NCBI RefSeq assembly: GCF_022180385.2
Contig: NZ_BQME02000002.1
Span: 1,054,001-1,118,000 of the forward strand
Origin: Paenibacillus sp. L3-i20
GTDB taxonomy: Bacteria; Bacillota; Bacilli; Paenibacillales; Paenibacillaceae
Direction of reading: 5' to 3'
DNA length: 64,000 nucleotides
The first letter of the stretch is position 1; every line of letters begins with the position of its first letter. The translations under genes and the position numbers were made by a program. The notes beneath the pieces are model-generated. The model searched no databases and had not been told where the DNA came from. It saw nothing but the letters and a program-made list of their open reading frames with translations. Positions 1 through 9,191 of this stretch are shown here, one piece after another.

Positions 1-67
1 TATTGCGTTTACATCCTCTTGCCTTCTTTTCTTATGTACAGCCCAATTGGAGCTGTATGCTGGAACC

Positions 68-589
68 TTATAATTGCATATCAACTGAAGAAATGCCCTC
101 TTCAACTGCAAATTCGAAATCTTCGATGTCATACACTTGAACTGGAACTTCTGCTTCGATTAGTATTTCTTGAAATTCATATTGATCCGAAAGGAGTGGA
201 GTATTTAGCCGTAAGGCAGTTAATAAAAGTTCCGTTTCAATGGGATCAAATATCTCTCCGTATTGCGCATTGTCTACAGCATGAATGACGGTGAATTGTA
301 TCATTTCATCGAGAAGCAGTGGTGAGCTTTCTCGCCAAGGCATTTGCAGCGCTTTTTCAATTTTTTTACGATTCAAAGCGTTCTCAAAAAAAGTAATTAA
401 TTCATTAATTTTCGACTTCACATGACTATCATCATCAGGATCTTCCATTACAGGATCAGAGCTTTCTCTCATCTCATAAAGTTCAGCAATTGATGAATAG
501 GGTATAACGTATTCAACAGGACGACTTGGCACAAGAAGATGTCCATACGTAGCAATCATTACTGCCTCTATTACAAACCGTCGCCGCAT
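68..589 (-). CDS. Conserved protein of unknown function
   Basis: A 173-residue soluble protein with no signal peptide or membrane segment. It opens MRRRFVIEAVM, carries an acidic stretch (EDPDDDS) in the first third and ends in a hydrophobic, acidic tail. I chose the ATG at 589 because GGGGG lies 7 bases upstream; an in-frame ATG at 622 has its purine run only 3 bases away. I recall similar proteins in Paenibacillus without a proven function, so none is given. It lies downstream of the MoxR/DUF58/DUF4129 operon on the same strand, separated by about 150 bases, and may be its own unit. Confidence 0.7.
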   Translation of the reverse strand: MRRRFVIEAVMIATYGHLLVPSRPVEYVIPYSSIAELYEMRESSDPVMEDPDDDSHVKSKINELITFFENALNRKKIEKALQMPWRESSPLLLDEMIQFTVIHAVDNAQYGEIFDPIETELLLTALRLNTPLLSDQYEFQEILIEAEVPVQVYDIEDFEFAVEEGISSVDMQL

Positions 590-740
590 GGTGTTTCCCC
601 CTATCTCTAAACGTACATACATACGCCTCCATATTATTATACATTATAATAATGTTCAGCGAGATAGACATCTGACCATTATTCCAATGTAGCATTTAAT
701 TATTACTTTACATGAATGGGTACCTCATTTGTTATATGCT

Positions 741-2084
741 TTATGGCGACTTCTTGCGCATCCGCTCTAGCCAACTTTTGTATTTATTAATCTTATCATC
801 GGTTGGATCTTCATTGCCATAGCGAGCCTCTTCATAGGTAGTAATAAAATCTTCAAGCTCATTGGAATGGGAACGATCATTTGGATTCGTCACTGCAAGT
901 TCTGCTGCAATTTCTCTAGGTGTTGAATACGCATTAAATGAATAACCGTTATGAACCTTTTTCTTTAACCATTCTTTATACAAATAACGTACTCGCACCC
1001 CGTTCGTCGTTAAATCGTTCCAACCCACCTCTTTTATTTTTCTATTAGAAAAATAAGTTCCACTTAATTTTTTACGCCATTTCGAAGTATGAAGTAAACT
1101 TTCAACTTCATCTTTATAATCACTATCATCCCTGTTATTTCCATATTGCTTTTCTAATAGCTTCGCTCTAATTAATTGAATAATACGAAAGACTACCTTA
1201 ATCGACTTGTAAAGAATAGCTACTACTATTAAAGCAATAATAATTGTCCCAAGGAACAATATAATATTGTTAAAAATAGTCCAAAAAATTGAAGGCACTT
1301 TAGACTCTGTGGATGGAAGTATAAAGTCCGGTGCAAGTAATTCTGCTTCCGGTGGAGTTTCAGGTTCGTCACGATTAGAGCGATTTAATAAAGCTCGCAA
1401 AATCTCTTTCAACTTCTCACCCAGCCAGGCTTGAGCTTGAAGAAACATAGAAATACATATAATTAATATCGTTAATAAACCAATTAAGGTCCGATTTCGC
1501 CTTCTAGAAATGATCGTTGCCCTATTGTTACGAGTCTCTACCAATTCTTTAGCGAAATGTCTTTCGTTTGTAAGGATAATATAAAAAATAATTGCAATGA
1601 TAGCTCCGACATTTAGTAGATTAGGATATATAACTAGTAGCTCATCAACTATTATAAAATTTAGTGGTTGAACAATTATGTAAACAACAATACAACCAAA
1701 CATAAATGGTGATTCCGCCAACTTGTCATAACCACGCTTATGTTGTAAATAACCTCTGTCTGCTATGTAGCAAACTACTAAGCTACTTAGCAGTATTGGA
1801 ATAGTCAAAAATTTTGATACCGACAAAAAAACTATGATACTACTATGAGCAACACCTAATACAACAGCTGTCATTATTCTAGATATCATGCGAGTTTGAA
1901 CTTTATTACGATAGATGACAGCAGGTGCGAGGAATACTAACGGCAGAGTAACAATCCAGCCTACAATTGAAGTTGCTGGAAGTAAGTTCAGAGCTGTAAT
2001 TGTTATAATTGGAAGTAAAAAAACCATTTCAAATAAAGCATTGCCTAAAGGGGATAATGATCTTATCAATTTTGACATGATCAT
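741..2084 (-). CDS. DUF4129-type membrane protein
   Basis: 447 residues. Hydrophobic segments fill roughly residues 10-190, another lies near 275-300, and the charged C-terminal 100 residues (WLERMRKK end, preceded by a PREIAAEL segment) resemble the DUF4129 domain that normally follows the transglutaminase core in these operons. The start codon overlaps the stop of the DUF58 gene by 4 bases, indicating translational coupling. With MoxR and DUF58 it probably forms a membrane-associated chaperone or maturation system; the substrate is unknown. No transglutaminase domain is visible in this protein or next to it. Confidence 0.75.
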   Translation of the reverse strand: MIMSKLIRSLSPLGNALFEMVFLLPIITITALNLLPATSIVGWIVTLPLVFLAPAVIYRNKVQTRMISRIMTAVVLGVAHSSIIVFLSVSKFLTIPILLSSLVVCYIADRGYLQHKRGYDKLAESPFMFGCIVVYIIVQPLNFIIVDELLVIYPNLLNVGAIIAIIFYIILTNERHFAKELVETRNNRATIISRRRNRTLIGLLTILIICISMFLQAQAWLGEKLKEILRALLNRSNRDEPETPPEAELLAPDFILPSTESKVPSIFWTIFNNIILFLGTIIIALIVVAILYKSIKVVFRIIQLIRAKLLEKQYGNNRDDSDYKDEVESLLHTSKWRKKLSGTYFSNRKIKEVGWNDLTTNGVRVRYLYKEWLKKKVHNGYSFNAYSTPREIAAELAVTNPNDRSHSNELEDFITTYEEARYGNEDPTDDKINKYKSWLERMRKKSP

Positions 2085-3217
2085 GATACATTTCTCCCCT
2101 CACTGCTTTTATAAATGGAAGTTGTTGGTTGTTCTGCGCAATGACTCTCAGGCAGTCGCCAAATAGATACGGAATTACCGTTCATATATAAGGAATGAGC
2201 TGTATGTTCTAATTCATCATTCCAGAATGAAGTAATGACCACAATGTCACGATTCGAATATCGCTTCAGTACCTCAATTTTCAACAATTCAAGAAATAAA
2301 CCAGTTCGTACAATATTCAACTTTGCCATAACCTCGTATAACATAAATAGATGTTCTTGGCCACGACCGGCTTCAACATGGGTTGCTTCCGTCATACCAG
2401 ACATCGGCATATTCGTACTAAAGCTAACATCCATACCTTGGTTGATAGCTGCTTCCGCTGCACCTGCAGCCCATTCAATTCCAAGTTCGATAACGGATTC
2501 ATCGGAAACAACTCTCCACATACCTTCCCTGTCATCTACATTTAAACAAATCATAATGCTTCGATCGGCTGTAAAATCATATCGATGAACTTGAAGGGTA
2601 CCTGCTCTTGCTGTTGCTTTCCAATTAACCGTCTTCATCGAGTCTCCCCACTCATAATTCCGTGCTCCAGCAATAACAAAGGGATCAGGTACTATAAATC
2701 TTCTAACCAGATGCTCACCTTGCCAACTTTGACTAGGCAATTCATGAAAAGGTACTGAAGCTGGCTTTGGGTAAACGATTAACTCATCATCTAACGGGAT
2801 TTGCGTTATACAGTTTAAGTTACCAAGTAAATCACCACTTGTTAAAGATACAGTGCTAAGTTTGTACCAACCACGTTTCGTTGGAGTAATGCGATGCGTT
2901 CGGGTTAGTTTCATATAACGGCCTAAGCTAAAGAAGCTTCGATGATTTTGATACACTTGACCACTGCTCACAGAAAAGTTTTCTTGTTTGCCAAAACGCA
3001 AATGTACCGATATTTGAGACTCCACTCTTAACCAAGGTACTGGTAGCCACTTTGAATTCATCAGCTGCTCAACTAGTTCAATTTCATCACCTCTGAAACA
3101 AACCTTCTTATTGAAGCGTCTTTCATAACCAAGCTTATGTAGTGCGAAACGTTTAAAAATATACCCTTGAGTAAGAACAACAATGACAGTAATTGCTACG
3201 AAGACAATAATGGACAT
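2081..3217 (-). CDS. DUF58 domain protein
   Basis: 378 residues with one N-terminal membrane segment (about 2-20, SIIVFVAITVIVVL) and the DUF58 hallmark in the middle: GARNYEWGDSMKTVNWKATAR followed by a vWA-like C-terminal half. These proteins partner with MoxR ATPases. I use the ATG at 3217 because AGGAG sits 7 bases upstream; the longer frame back to 3325 would run about 100 bases into the upstream gene and has no ribosome site. Second gene of the operon. Confidence 0.85.
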   Translation of the reverse strand: MSIIVFVAITVIVVLTQGYIFKRFALHKLGYERRFNKKVCFRGDEIELVEQLMNSKWLPVPWLRVESQISVHLRFGKQENFSVSSGQVYQNHRSFFSLGRYMKLTRTHRITPTKRGWYKLSTVSLTSGDLLGNLNCITQIPLDDELIVYPKPASVPFHELPSQSWQGEHLVRRFIVPDPFVIAGARNYEWGDSMKTVNWKATARAGTLQVHRYDFTADRSIMICLNVDDREGMWRVVSDESVIELGIEWAAGAAEAAINQGMDVSFSTNMPMSGMTEATHVEAGRGQEHLFMLYEVMAKLNIVRTGLFLELLKIEVLKRYSNRDIVVITSFWNDELEHTAHSLYMNGNSVSIWRLPESHCAEQPTTSIYKSSEGRNVS

Positions 3218-3227
3218 AAGCTGTCTC

Positions 3228-4187
3228 CTATCTTGCCCATAGGTCGGCTTCTGCGGGAACATTAATTTGACGAATAATTTCATCGATAATCGTTTCGGCA
3301 CTGCCTTGTGATCGAGCGATACCACGGAGTGACAAGCGATGGGCTAATACTGGCTTCGCCATTGCCTTTATATCATCCGGAGTTACAAAATCTCGTCCTT
3401 GAAAAATGGCATGTACTTGGGATGCACGAAGTAGCGCTTGGCTTCCCCTAGGGCTAACTCCAATGGAAACATCCTCTCGCTTCCGTGTTTCTTCGACTAT
3501 TTCAAGTAAGTATCCCATCACATCATCTTCCATTCTAACGTGAACATAAGACGCTTGTGCAGCCTCGATTTCATCTGCGCTAGCTATAGGCAAAAGCGTC
3601 TTTAGCGGATCTTGATCCTTAAAACGTTTTAATAACTGTAGACCTTCTTCTGTAGAAGGATAGCCCATCTTTATTTTGAATAGAAACCGGTCGAGTTGTG
3701 CTTCAGGAAGTGGAAATGTCCCTTGATGTTCTACCGGATTTTGTGTGGCGATGACCATAAAAGGACGATCCAATAATTTCGTTTCACCATCTACACTAAC
3801 CTGTTTCTCCTCCATACATTCAAGCAAGCTAGATTGTGTTCGTGGAGTAGCTCGGTTTATTTCATCTGCTAACAACAAGTTTGTGAAAACAGGTCCCGGG
3901 CGGAATTGAAACTCACTTTCCTTCTGATTATAGAAATAAATACCGCTCAAATCAGAAGGAAGCAAATCTGGAGTAAATTGAATGCGTTTAAACGAAAGGG
4001 ATAAAGATTTTGCGAAACTTTTTGCTAACATCGTCTTTCCTGTGCCGGGTACATCTTCTAGTAATACATGCCCTGAAGTAATTAACCCAATTAACAATAA
4101 ATCAATAACATTTTCTTTTCCTATGATTACTTCTCCGACGTTCCTTTTCACCTGCTCAGCCAGCAGCTTAATAACTTGGAAAGACAT
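3228..4187 (-). CDS. MoxR family AAA+ ATPase
   Basis: 319 residues. Walker A PGTGKT is at about 47-52, Walker B LLLADEINRA at about 104-113, sensor region VIATQNPVEHQGTFPLPEAQLDRF follows, and a lid domain ends the protein: the MoxR layout. AAA+ chaperones of this group act on the DUF58/VWA partner encoded next. The ATG at 4187 has AAAGGAG 8 bases upstream; longer frames extend into the preceding gene. The gap to the deacetylase-like gene upstream is 13 bases, so the four genes 5133 to 741 may be co-transcribed. Confidence 0.9.
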   Translation of the reverse strand: MSFQVIKLLAEQVKRNVGEVIIGKENVIDLLLIGLITSGHVLLEDVPGTGKTMLAKSFAKSLSLSFKRIQFTPDLLPSDLSGIYFYNQKESEFQFRPGPVFTNLLLADEINRATPRTQSSLLECMEEKQVSVDGETKLLDRPFMVIATQNPVEHQGTFPLPEAQLDRFLFKIKMGYPSTEEGLQLLKRFKDQDPLKTLLPIASADEIEAAQASYVHVRMEDDVMGYLLEIVEETRKREDVSIGVSPRGSQALLRASQVHAIFQGRDFVTPDDIKAMAKPVLAHRLSLRGIARSQGSAETIIDEIIRQINVPAEADLWAR

Positions 4188-4200
4188 ATCCAAATCTCCT

Positions 4201-5133
4201 TTATAGTGAATTCGATTTGTTTGTACGTTCCTGTTGAAGCTTCTGCAGTTCTCGCCAGTGAATAAGTTTAATCCCTGCGTCCTTAAGCACATTCATAATT
4301 TCTGGATCACGGAATATGTCATGTTCCATATTTCTTTTTGCCGGCTCACGATGGAAAGCTTGGAATTCTTCTGTTAATAATGAAGGATGAATGATCAGCT
4401 CGGTAACACCTGGCTTTAATACGCCTAGCAAGTCTTTCATATTCGTTTTGAAACTATCATACGTTTGTCCATCTTCCAATTGGAAAGGTAAGCCTATCAA
4501 ATAATCTAAAATGACAACACCTTTTGAATCCGCAAGATTAGCAATAGCTTGTACTTGTTCTTTCATCTCTGGTGGGGCAACCTGACCCTCTTCTATCGTA
4601 ATATAGCGTGGTAACCGGAATGGCAGCCCGTAAGCAGCACATACATCGAGTACTTCAACCATAAAATGTTTACCTGTTCGCAATCCATATAAACTTCCCA
4701 TGTGATTGTCTGCATGTGTTGGATTCATTCCTAGCTTAAGTGCCTTTTCGATCTGATTCACAAGCTCAATCTTGACATGTTCTGCTTCAGCATGTTGCTC
4801 GAATCCAAGAGAGTCCTTATAGAAATATCCTTCTTCATTAACTAATGAGGAAACATCAGCATTGCTTGTAACAGGTCCCCAACTATAAGGCTCCCACTCA
4901 CTAGTAAATGTAAAATGAACGCCAACATCATATTGAGGGTTCTGTGCGCTCCAAAGTGCACCTGACCGAGCCCATGCACAAGGCATCATTATTGTAGCGG
5001 AGCTAATGACTTCCTCCTTAAGTAATTGCTGTGTTGACTCATTAACAGAATGACATAAACCATAATCATCAGCATTAACGATTAGAAGACGATCATTTTC
5101 ATTATAACCGAGTGCTTTTGCTAAACTCATCAT
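4201..5133 (-). CDS. ChbG/YdjC-type carbohydrate deacetylase
   Basis: 310 residues. The N-terminal RLLIVNADDYGLCHSVNEST carries the metal-binding DD pair of the YdjC/ChbG fold; HFTFTSEW and THADNHMGSLYG supply the later histidines. The family removes acetyl groups from N-acetylated sugars such as chitooligosaccharides; the substrate here is not deducible. Two consecutive ATGs (5133, 5130) follow a GGGGG ribosome site. First gene of the apparent operon with MoxR/DUF58/DUF4129, an association that may be only positional. Confidence 0.8.
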   Translation of the reverse strand: MMSLAKALGYNENDRLLIVNADDYGLCHSVNESTQQLLKEEVISSATIMMPCAWARSGALWSAQNPQYDVGVHFTFTSEWEPYSWGPVTSNADVSSLVNEEGYFYKDSLGFEQHAEAEHVKIELVNQIEKALKLGMNPTHADNHMGSLYGLRTGKHFMVEVLDVCAAYGLPFRLPRYITIEEGQVAPPEMKEQVQAIANLADSKGVVILDYLIGLPFQLEDGQTYDSFKTNMKDLLGVLKPGVTELIIHPSLLTEEFQAFHREPAKRNMEHDIFRDPEIMNVLKDAGIKLIHWRELQKLQQERTNKSNSL

Positions 5134-5180
5134 TGTTCCCCCTCAAATAGTTTCGGCAAAATTGCCATGTCGTTTATATT

Positions 5181-5849
5181 TCAATTATTCAATAACTTCT
5201 CGAGACGACTTGTGAATTGATTCTGCCAACTAGCAGCGAGCTCTTTCACTTCAAGAACTTTTCGTATTGCTTCAACATTGTCTTTTTCCACATACATCAT
5301 CTGATTTGCATAGGCGAGCGATACTTTTGCAGGATGTCTATCAACAATATTAAATTGTTGCCCAGCATGTACGTATCCTTCTTTAAGGACTCTGAAATAA
5401 AATCCCGTATAACCCGTTTGTTGTGACAACATCGGTAAAGCAGGCATTTCATTTCTAAGTCCGAGTTTAAAGCAAGGTTGCCTTGGCTGACTAATTTGCA
5501 ATGTTACTTCCCCAATCGTTACAATATCTCCAATAAATAAATCATCTTCTGTCCAATGAGACAAAGTGAAGTTTTCGCCGAAGGACCCATGCGCAAACGA
5601 ACGATTAAACAACGCTTCCCAGTAAGGATAACGGGTTTGAAAATAGGCACATACCGCCTTATCTTCTCCACCATGATGGACCAAATCTCCTTGCCCATCT
5701 CCTTGAATACCCATACGACTAACAAAATGGCTTTCCTTTGTCGGTTCCTTAAAAATTCCGCTGAGCACTTCTTTAGAGCCATGTTGAATCATTTTAGGTT
5801 TACCAATAAGCAGTGAAGCTAGAGTTGCAATAGTTTGAGTATTATTCAT
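5181..5849 (-). CDS. MOSC domain protein (YiiM/YflK-like)
   Basis: 222 residues with the MOSC landmarks GDGQGDLVHHGG near the N-terminus, GENFTL, and the sulfur-carrying cysteine in QPRQPCFKLGLR. MOSC proteins handle molybdenum cofactor sulfur or act in N-hydroxylated compound reduction; the specific activity is unknown. The start at 5849 is supported by GAGGT upstream; a longer frame starts at 5903 but lacks a ribosome site. Monocistronic as far as can be seen. Confidence 0.85.
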   Translation of the reverse strand: MNNTQTIATLASLLIGKPKMIQHGSKEVLSGIFKEPTKESHFVSRMGIQGDGQGDLVHHGGEDKAVCAYFQTRYPYWEALFNRSFAHGSFGENFTLSHWTEDDLFIGDIVTIGEVTLQISQPRQPCFKLGLRNEMPALPMLSQQTGYTGFYFRVLKEGYVHAGQQFNIVDRHPAKVSLAYANQMMYVEKDNVEAIRKVLEVKELAASWQNQFTSRLEKLLNN

Positions 5850-5918
5850 CAGACTGACCTCTATTCTAAATCTAGTAATCTCGTCTATTTGTATTATAAA
5901 CATTACAGGGATATGTTG

Positions 5919-5955
5919 GCAAAAAAAATAACCTCCCCATTGTTGAAAGGTTATT
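5919..5955 (-). terminator. Rho-independent terminator
   Basis: On the minus strand an 8-bp stem AATAACCT/AGGTTATT is followed by a run of eight T. It ends transcripts arriving from the permease gene or from the short transcript candidate at 6040-6141. Confidence 0.7.
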
Positions 5956-6028
5956 CCCTTGTTGTTTAGAAAACAAATTAACTAGGTTAACTATCTAATA
6001 AGGTTATGGATTAGCCATGAAATCAATC

Positions 6029-6139
6029 ATTTCGACAGGTTACTTCTTCTTATACGTCAGCATGTCGAAATCGTCTACTTCATGTAGCTTATTGCGCTTC
6101 CCCGGGAAATGACCACCTGATATTACCTATCATTTCCCG
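6029..6139 (-). other. Inverted repeats and micro-ORF remnant in a 304-base gap
   Basis: The 5850-6153 gap holds two inverted repeats: ATTTCGACA/TGTCGAAAT (6029-6037/6063-6071) and CGGGAAATGA/TCATTTCCCG (6103-6112/6130-6139). In the minus strand an open stretch ending at 6040 reads GHFPGKRNKLHEVDDFD...TYKK, which looks protein-like. Its only upstream ATG with a GAGG site (6141) is separated from it by two in-frame stops, so it would need a non-standard start. A strong terminator follows at 5919-5955. Function unknown. Confidence 0.3.
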
Positions 6140-6153
6140 CTCATTTCCTCGTT

Positions 6154-7830
6154 TTAATGAGCCTTTTTATCCGTTCGTTTATTCGGGACATGTGCCAGGC
6201 TTTTGTGCGAGGTCAGCTTTCGCTCTCTGCTATAACCCATATCCATTGTGGTCATCGCAAGTAACAAGATCGCTACACTAATAACTCCAATTAGATCAAC
6301 AAAAATTGCTGTTAAGATCGCACTTCCAATCAACCAAAGAAATGCTATTCCATGTATTGGCATACTCCAAGTACCAAGTCGCCAAGGCGCATCAGTCCAG
6401 AGATGCTCGGAAACGTTTGCGCCGTACTTTGATATATATTTTGCATCCCACCTCTCCTTTAATCGAAGACCAATGGGAATTGCGTACGAGATATGAAGAG
6501 TAATGATCGCAATCGATAAAAGCGGCAATATTAATCCGCCATCTCGGATGACTAACACGACGATAATGATGCAGATTGACAACAAGCCACTAAACCAACC
6601 ACCATGAATAGGCTGCTGCCGCCTAACACAAACTTTAGCAAGTCGATTGCTGAAAGGCATTGATTCATCTCTAGCTAAGCTAAACAGTGCTCGCGAACAT
6701 ACAAACATAGAATGTTGACCACTTACCCACAAGGAAATAACAATCATTAACGCAATGATAGATGATCCCCCCCATCCTGCCATTGCTGTTTGAACAAAAA
6801 GCTCTATCCCATCCAAACCCATTATCGAACGGGCATAACTTATCGCTTGTTCAGATCCACCTGTAAGTCCAGTAACTAACCCCATAAACAGGAGTAAGAC
6901 ATACCCGATTACAAACGTATAAGCGGTGGACAAAAAGATAGCCCATGGAACACGTATACGAGGCTCTATCGTTTCTTCTGCTCCTAATGAAGCTCCATCC
7001 ATTCCTATAAATAGTTTCAACAGAAGCAAACATCCAAGTATGTAAGAATTGATTTGTACATTTCCATCAAAGTTGAAATTTTGAAAATGATATAAAAGCA
7101 CCGGTGAGTATCCACCTGGCCAGAAAAACCATACTAATCCTGCCAGTATTGAGACTGCAATGAATAGTTGCACCCAAACGGCACATTTACTAATCCAGCC
7201 AAGCACCATAGTTCCCCAATGATTCATTGCAGCTTGGGTAGAAACAATGATGATGATGAATCCCCAAAATGATATCGCTGATGATTTATAGCCTATCATT
7301 GCTGAGGCAATTGTATCAGCAATGTAAGCACAGCCGCCTATGTATAGGGCAAGCAATGCAAGGTGACCAACTGCGTGAAACCAGCCCGCACGAACTCCCC
7401 ACTTGCGACCTCCCAGCTTACCAGCAGCATGATAGATATGACCTGATGTAGGTATTGCTGAAGATAGTTCTGCTAGACATACGCTCACACATAGTGAAAA
7501 TAAGCCTATAATAGGTAGCCCATATCCAGCAATAGACAATCCGCCTGTATGAATCGCTGGCCCGAATAACAACGATGCACTGCCAATCAAAGCCATTACA
7601 TTACAGGACATCCCAAAGGCCGACATTCGACCCCATCTTCTCGCAAGCAATTGTGCAATGCCAAAACGATGAAGATCATGTTTATCCTGAAATAACTGCG
7701 TTTCTATCCCATATTTAACCATACTTTGATAGCTGGAGTAATTCATTCCCTTTTGAGCTTTATGTGTAATGGCAATAAGGAGGACGCACACACCTAAAGC
7801 CAATAACAGCCCTATATACATTCCTATCAT
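6154..7830 (-). CDS. APC superfamily amino-acid permease
   Basis: 558 residues with about 12-13 hydrophobic segments after a cytoplasmic stretch (about 20-70). Motifs MSAFGMSCNVMALIGSAS, ELSSAIPTSGHIYHAAGKLGG and GAEETIEPRIRVPWAI match the GABA permease/APC family, which moves amino acids or polyamines across the cytoplasmic membrane with a cation. The ATG at 7830 lies 7 bases after GGGGG; the longer frame to 7875 lacks a ribosome site. An N-terminal membrane anchor precedes the transporter core, which is slightly unusual. Substrate unknown. Confidence 0.85.
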   Translation of the reverse strand: MIGMYIGLLLALGVCVLLIAITHKAQKGMNYSSYQSMVKYGIETQLFQDKHDLHRFGIAQLLARRWGRMSAFGMSCNVMALIGSASLLFGPAIHTGGLSIAGYGLPIIGLFSLCVSVCLAELSSAIPTSGHIYHAAGKLGGRKWGVRAGWFHAVGHLALLALYIGGCAYIADTIASAMIGYKSSAISFWGFIIIIVSTQAAMNHWGTMVLGWISKCAVWVQLFIAVSILAGLVWFFWPGGYSPVLLYHFQNFNFDGNVQINSYILGCLLLLKLFIGMDGASLGAEETIEPRIRVPWAIFLSTAYTFVIGYVLLLFMGLVTGLTGGSEQAISYARSIMGLDGIELFVQTAMAGWGGSSIIALMIVISLWVSGQHSMFVCSRALFSLARDESMPFSNRLAKVCVRRQQPIHGGWFSGLLSICIIIVVLVIRDGGLILPLLSIAIITLHISYAIPIGLRLKERWDAKYISKYGANVSEHLWTDAPWRLGTWSMPIHGIAFLWLIGSAILTAIFVDLIGVISVAILLLAMTTMDMGYSRERKLTSHKSLAHVPNKRTDKKAH

Positions 7831-7891
7831 TTCTCCACCCCCTACTCTACTATATGAATAGATCCCAGTAGACATGCAGATACAATAGTAA

Positions 7892-7937
7892 AAGGACTCC
7901 TTAATCGCTGCATAGGTTATGCCGCTAAGGAGTCCTT
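7892..7937 (-). terminator. Rho-independent terminator
   Basis: A 12-bp perfect stem AAGGACTCCTTA/TAAGGAGTCCTT with an internal GCATA/TATGC helix, followed on the minus strand by TTTTACTATTG. It would end the ABC ATPase transcript. About 140 bases between this hairpin and that gene show nothing else recognisable. Confidence 0.7.
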
Positions 7938-8078
7938 ATATAATATGAGATGAGGGTATCATTCAGATACTGTTGTTGTCGCGCGTATTGTTCAGTCACT
8001 GCTGTTATCACTTCAGTTCAGAAACCGCCATAAGACAATATAACGCATTTCATCTAACTGTTTCTTCTTTTCTATCAA

Positions 8079-8804
8079 TTAAAAAAGTGTCTTCTCTCGT
8101 TCTGTTAGTCGCCTTCCATACACATCTACTACAAGATTACCTTTATTTAATCCGAGTATCCGATCTGCGTAACGTTCAGCCCATTCCCCTTGATGCATAA
8201 CTGCGATTACGATAATCCCTTTTTCTTTGCAAAGAGCTTTTAGTTCACCAAGCACATTATTCGCTGCATGTGGATCTAGTCCTGCAACAGGCTCGTCTGC
8301 AACGATTACTTTCGCTCCATGCACGAGTGCCCTAGCAATTGCCATACGTTGACGTTCCCCACCGCTTAAATGTTTTGCTAATACATGTGCCTTATCCAAC
8401 AGTCCACGATTTTCAATCATATCCATCGCACCCATATAATCATCGCTGCGCATCTTGCCTGTCCATCTTCTCCAAGCAGGTGTCTGACTAACTGATCCAA
8501 TGATTACATTTTTCAGTCCGCTCTTCTCAGGATATAGAAAAGGCTTTTCCTCTATGTATGCAACTTGTCTCTTTACTTTAATCTTTGTTGCCCATCCATC
8601 ATTAAATACGTCTTTGCCATTAAACTTATACGATCCTGAGGTCCATCGCTCTTGCAGCGCCAAACATTTAAGAAGCGCAGACTTTCCACTTCCACTGCTC
8701 CCCTTGACAGCGATAAAATCCCCCTCGTAAGCCTCAAAACTAATATCGTTAAGGATCGTAGGTCCACCAGGAATTCGTTTCGTCAAACCTTTGACTCTTA
8801 GCAT
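8079..8804 (-). CDS. ABC transporter ATP-binding protein
   Basis: 241 residues: Walker A GSSGSGKS near residue 36, Q-loop, signature LSGGERQRMAIARAL, Walker B VIVADEP and a switch H in VMHQGEW. The closest recalled relatives are PhnC/FbpC-like importer ATPases, but no permease or binding protein is adjacent, so partners are unknown. The ATG at 8804 has GGGGGG 8 bases upstream; the frame continues to 8936 without a ribosome site. Its upstream region overlaps the LexA-box promoter of the divergent small gene, so it might share SOS control. Confidence 0.88.
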   Translation of the reverse strand: MLRVKGLTKRIPGGPTILNDISFEAYEGDFIAVKGSSGSGKSALLKCLALQERWTSGSYKFNGKDVFNDGWATKIKVKRQVAYIEEKPFLYPEKSGLKNVIIGSVSQTPAWRRWTGKMRSDDYMGAMDMIENRGLLDKAHVLAKHLSGGERQRMAIARALVHGAKVIVADEPVAGLDPHAANNVLGELKALCKEKGIIVIAVMHQGEWAERYADRILGLNKGNLVVDVYGRRLTEREKTLF

Positions 8805-8870
8805 CTTTTCTTCCCCCCTGCTGCTTGCTGAAACTTCTACTAATCTTAGTGTACGGTAAATAAAAAACAC

Positions 8871-8899
8871 TTTCCACACGAACAAATGTTTGCTATAAT
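8871..8899 (+). promoter_or_regulatory. SigA promoter of the 74-aa gene
   Basis: TTTCCA (8871-8876), 17-base spacer, TATAAT (8894-8899) with an extended TGC upstream of the -10. It reads into the gene at 8961. Confidence 0.7.
8879..8892 (+). promoter_or_regulatory. LexA (DinR) box 1
   Basis: CGAACAAATGTTTG fits the Bacillus SOS consensus CGAAC-R-N-R-Y-GTTYG. It sits in the spacer directly upstream of the -10 element, a blocking position. Confidence 0.75.
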
Positions 8900-8907
8900 A
8901 ACAAATA

Positions 8908-8921
8908 AGAACAAACGTTCT
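8908..8921 (+). promoter_or_regulatory. LexA (DinR) box 2
   Basis: AGAACAAACGTTCT keeps GAAC-N4-GTTC with symmetrical flanks. It is centred 29 bases after box 1, near the expected transcription start; paired boxes imply tight repression. Confidence 0.7.
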
Positions 8922-8960
8922 ATTTCGATAAAACAACCACTCAAAGGAGGCTAGATCATC

Positions 8961-9185
8961 ATGAAAACCAACTGTGAAAATTTCCGTTACGTAGAAAAGA
9001 GTCGTCCTAATCGCGATTTAACTTTTAAATTTTATAACGACGGGCGTCTTGTCATTATTGACAATAGCAATGAGGAGGTGATCGACCCTAGAGACCTGAG
9101 GAGCGACAGTCGAGATTTCTATATTCGCAGACGAATTGCATTCATTAAAAACCAACTAACTGCTTCACAATTAAAATATGCTTAA
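8961..9185 (+). CDS. Small SOS-controlled protein of unknown function
   Basis: 74 residues, soluble, rich in charged residues (RDLRSDSRDFYIRRRIAF in the middle), no cysteine pair or membrane segment beyond a single Cys near the start. AAAGGAGG lies 10 bases before the ATG, and a perfect terminator follows the stop by 6 bases, so this is a compact monocistronic unit. The promoter lies between two LexA boxes, so induction by DNA damage is inferred. I do not recognise the family; it does not have the LysM-plus-anchor layout of the division inhibitor YneA. Confidence 0.8.
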   Translation: MKTNCENFRYVEKSRPNRDLTFKFYNDGRLVIIDNSNEEVIDPRDLRSDSRDFYIRRRIAFIKNQLTASQLKYA

Positions 9186-9191
9186 TACGAG

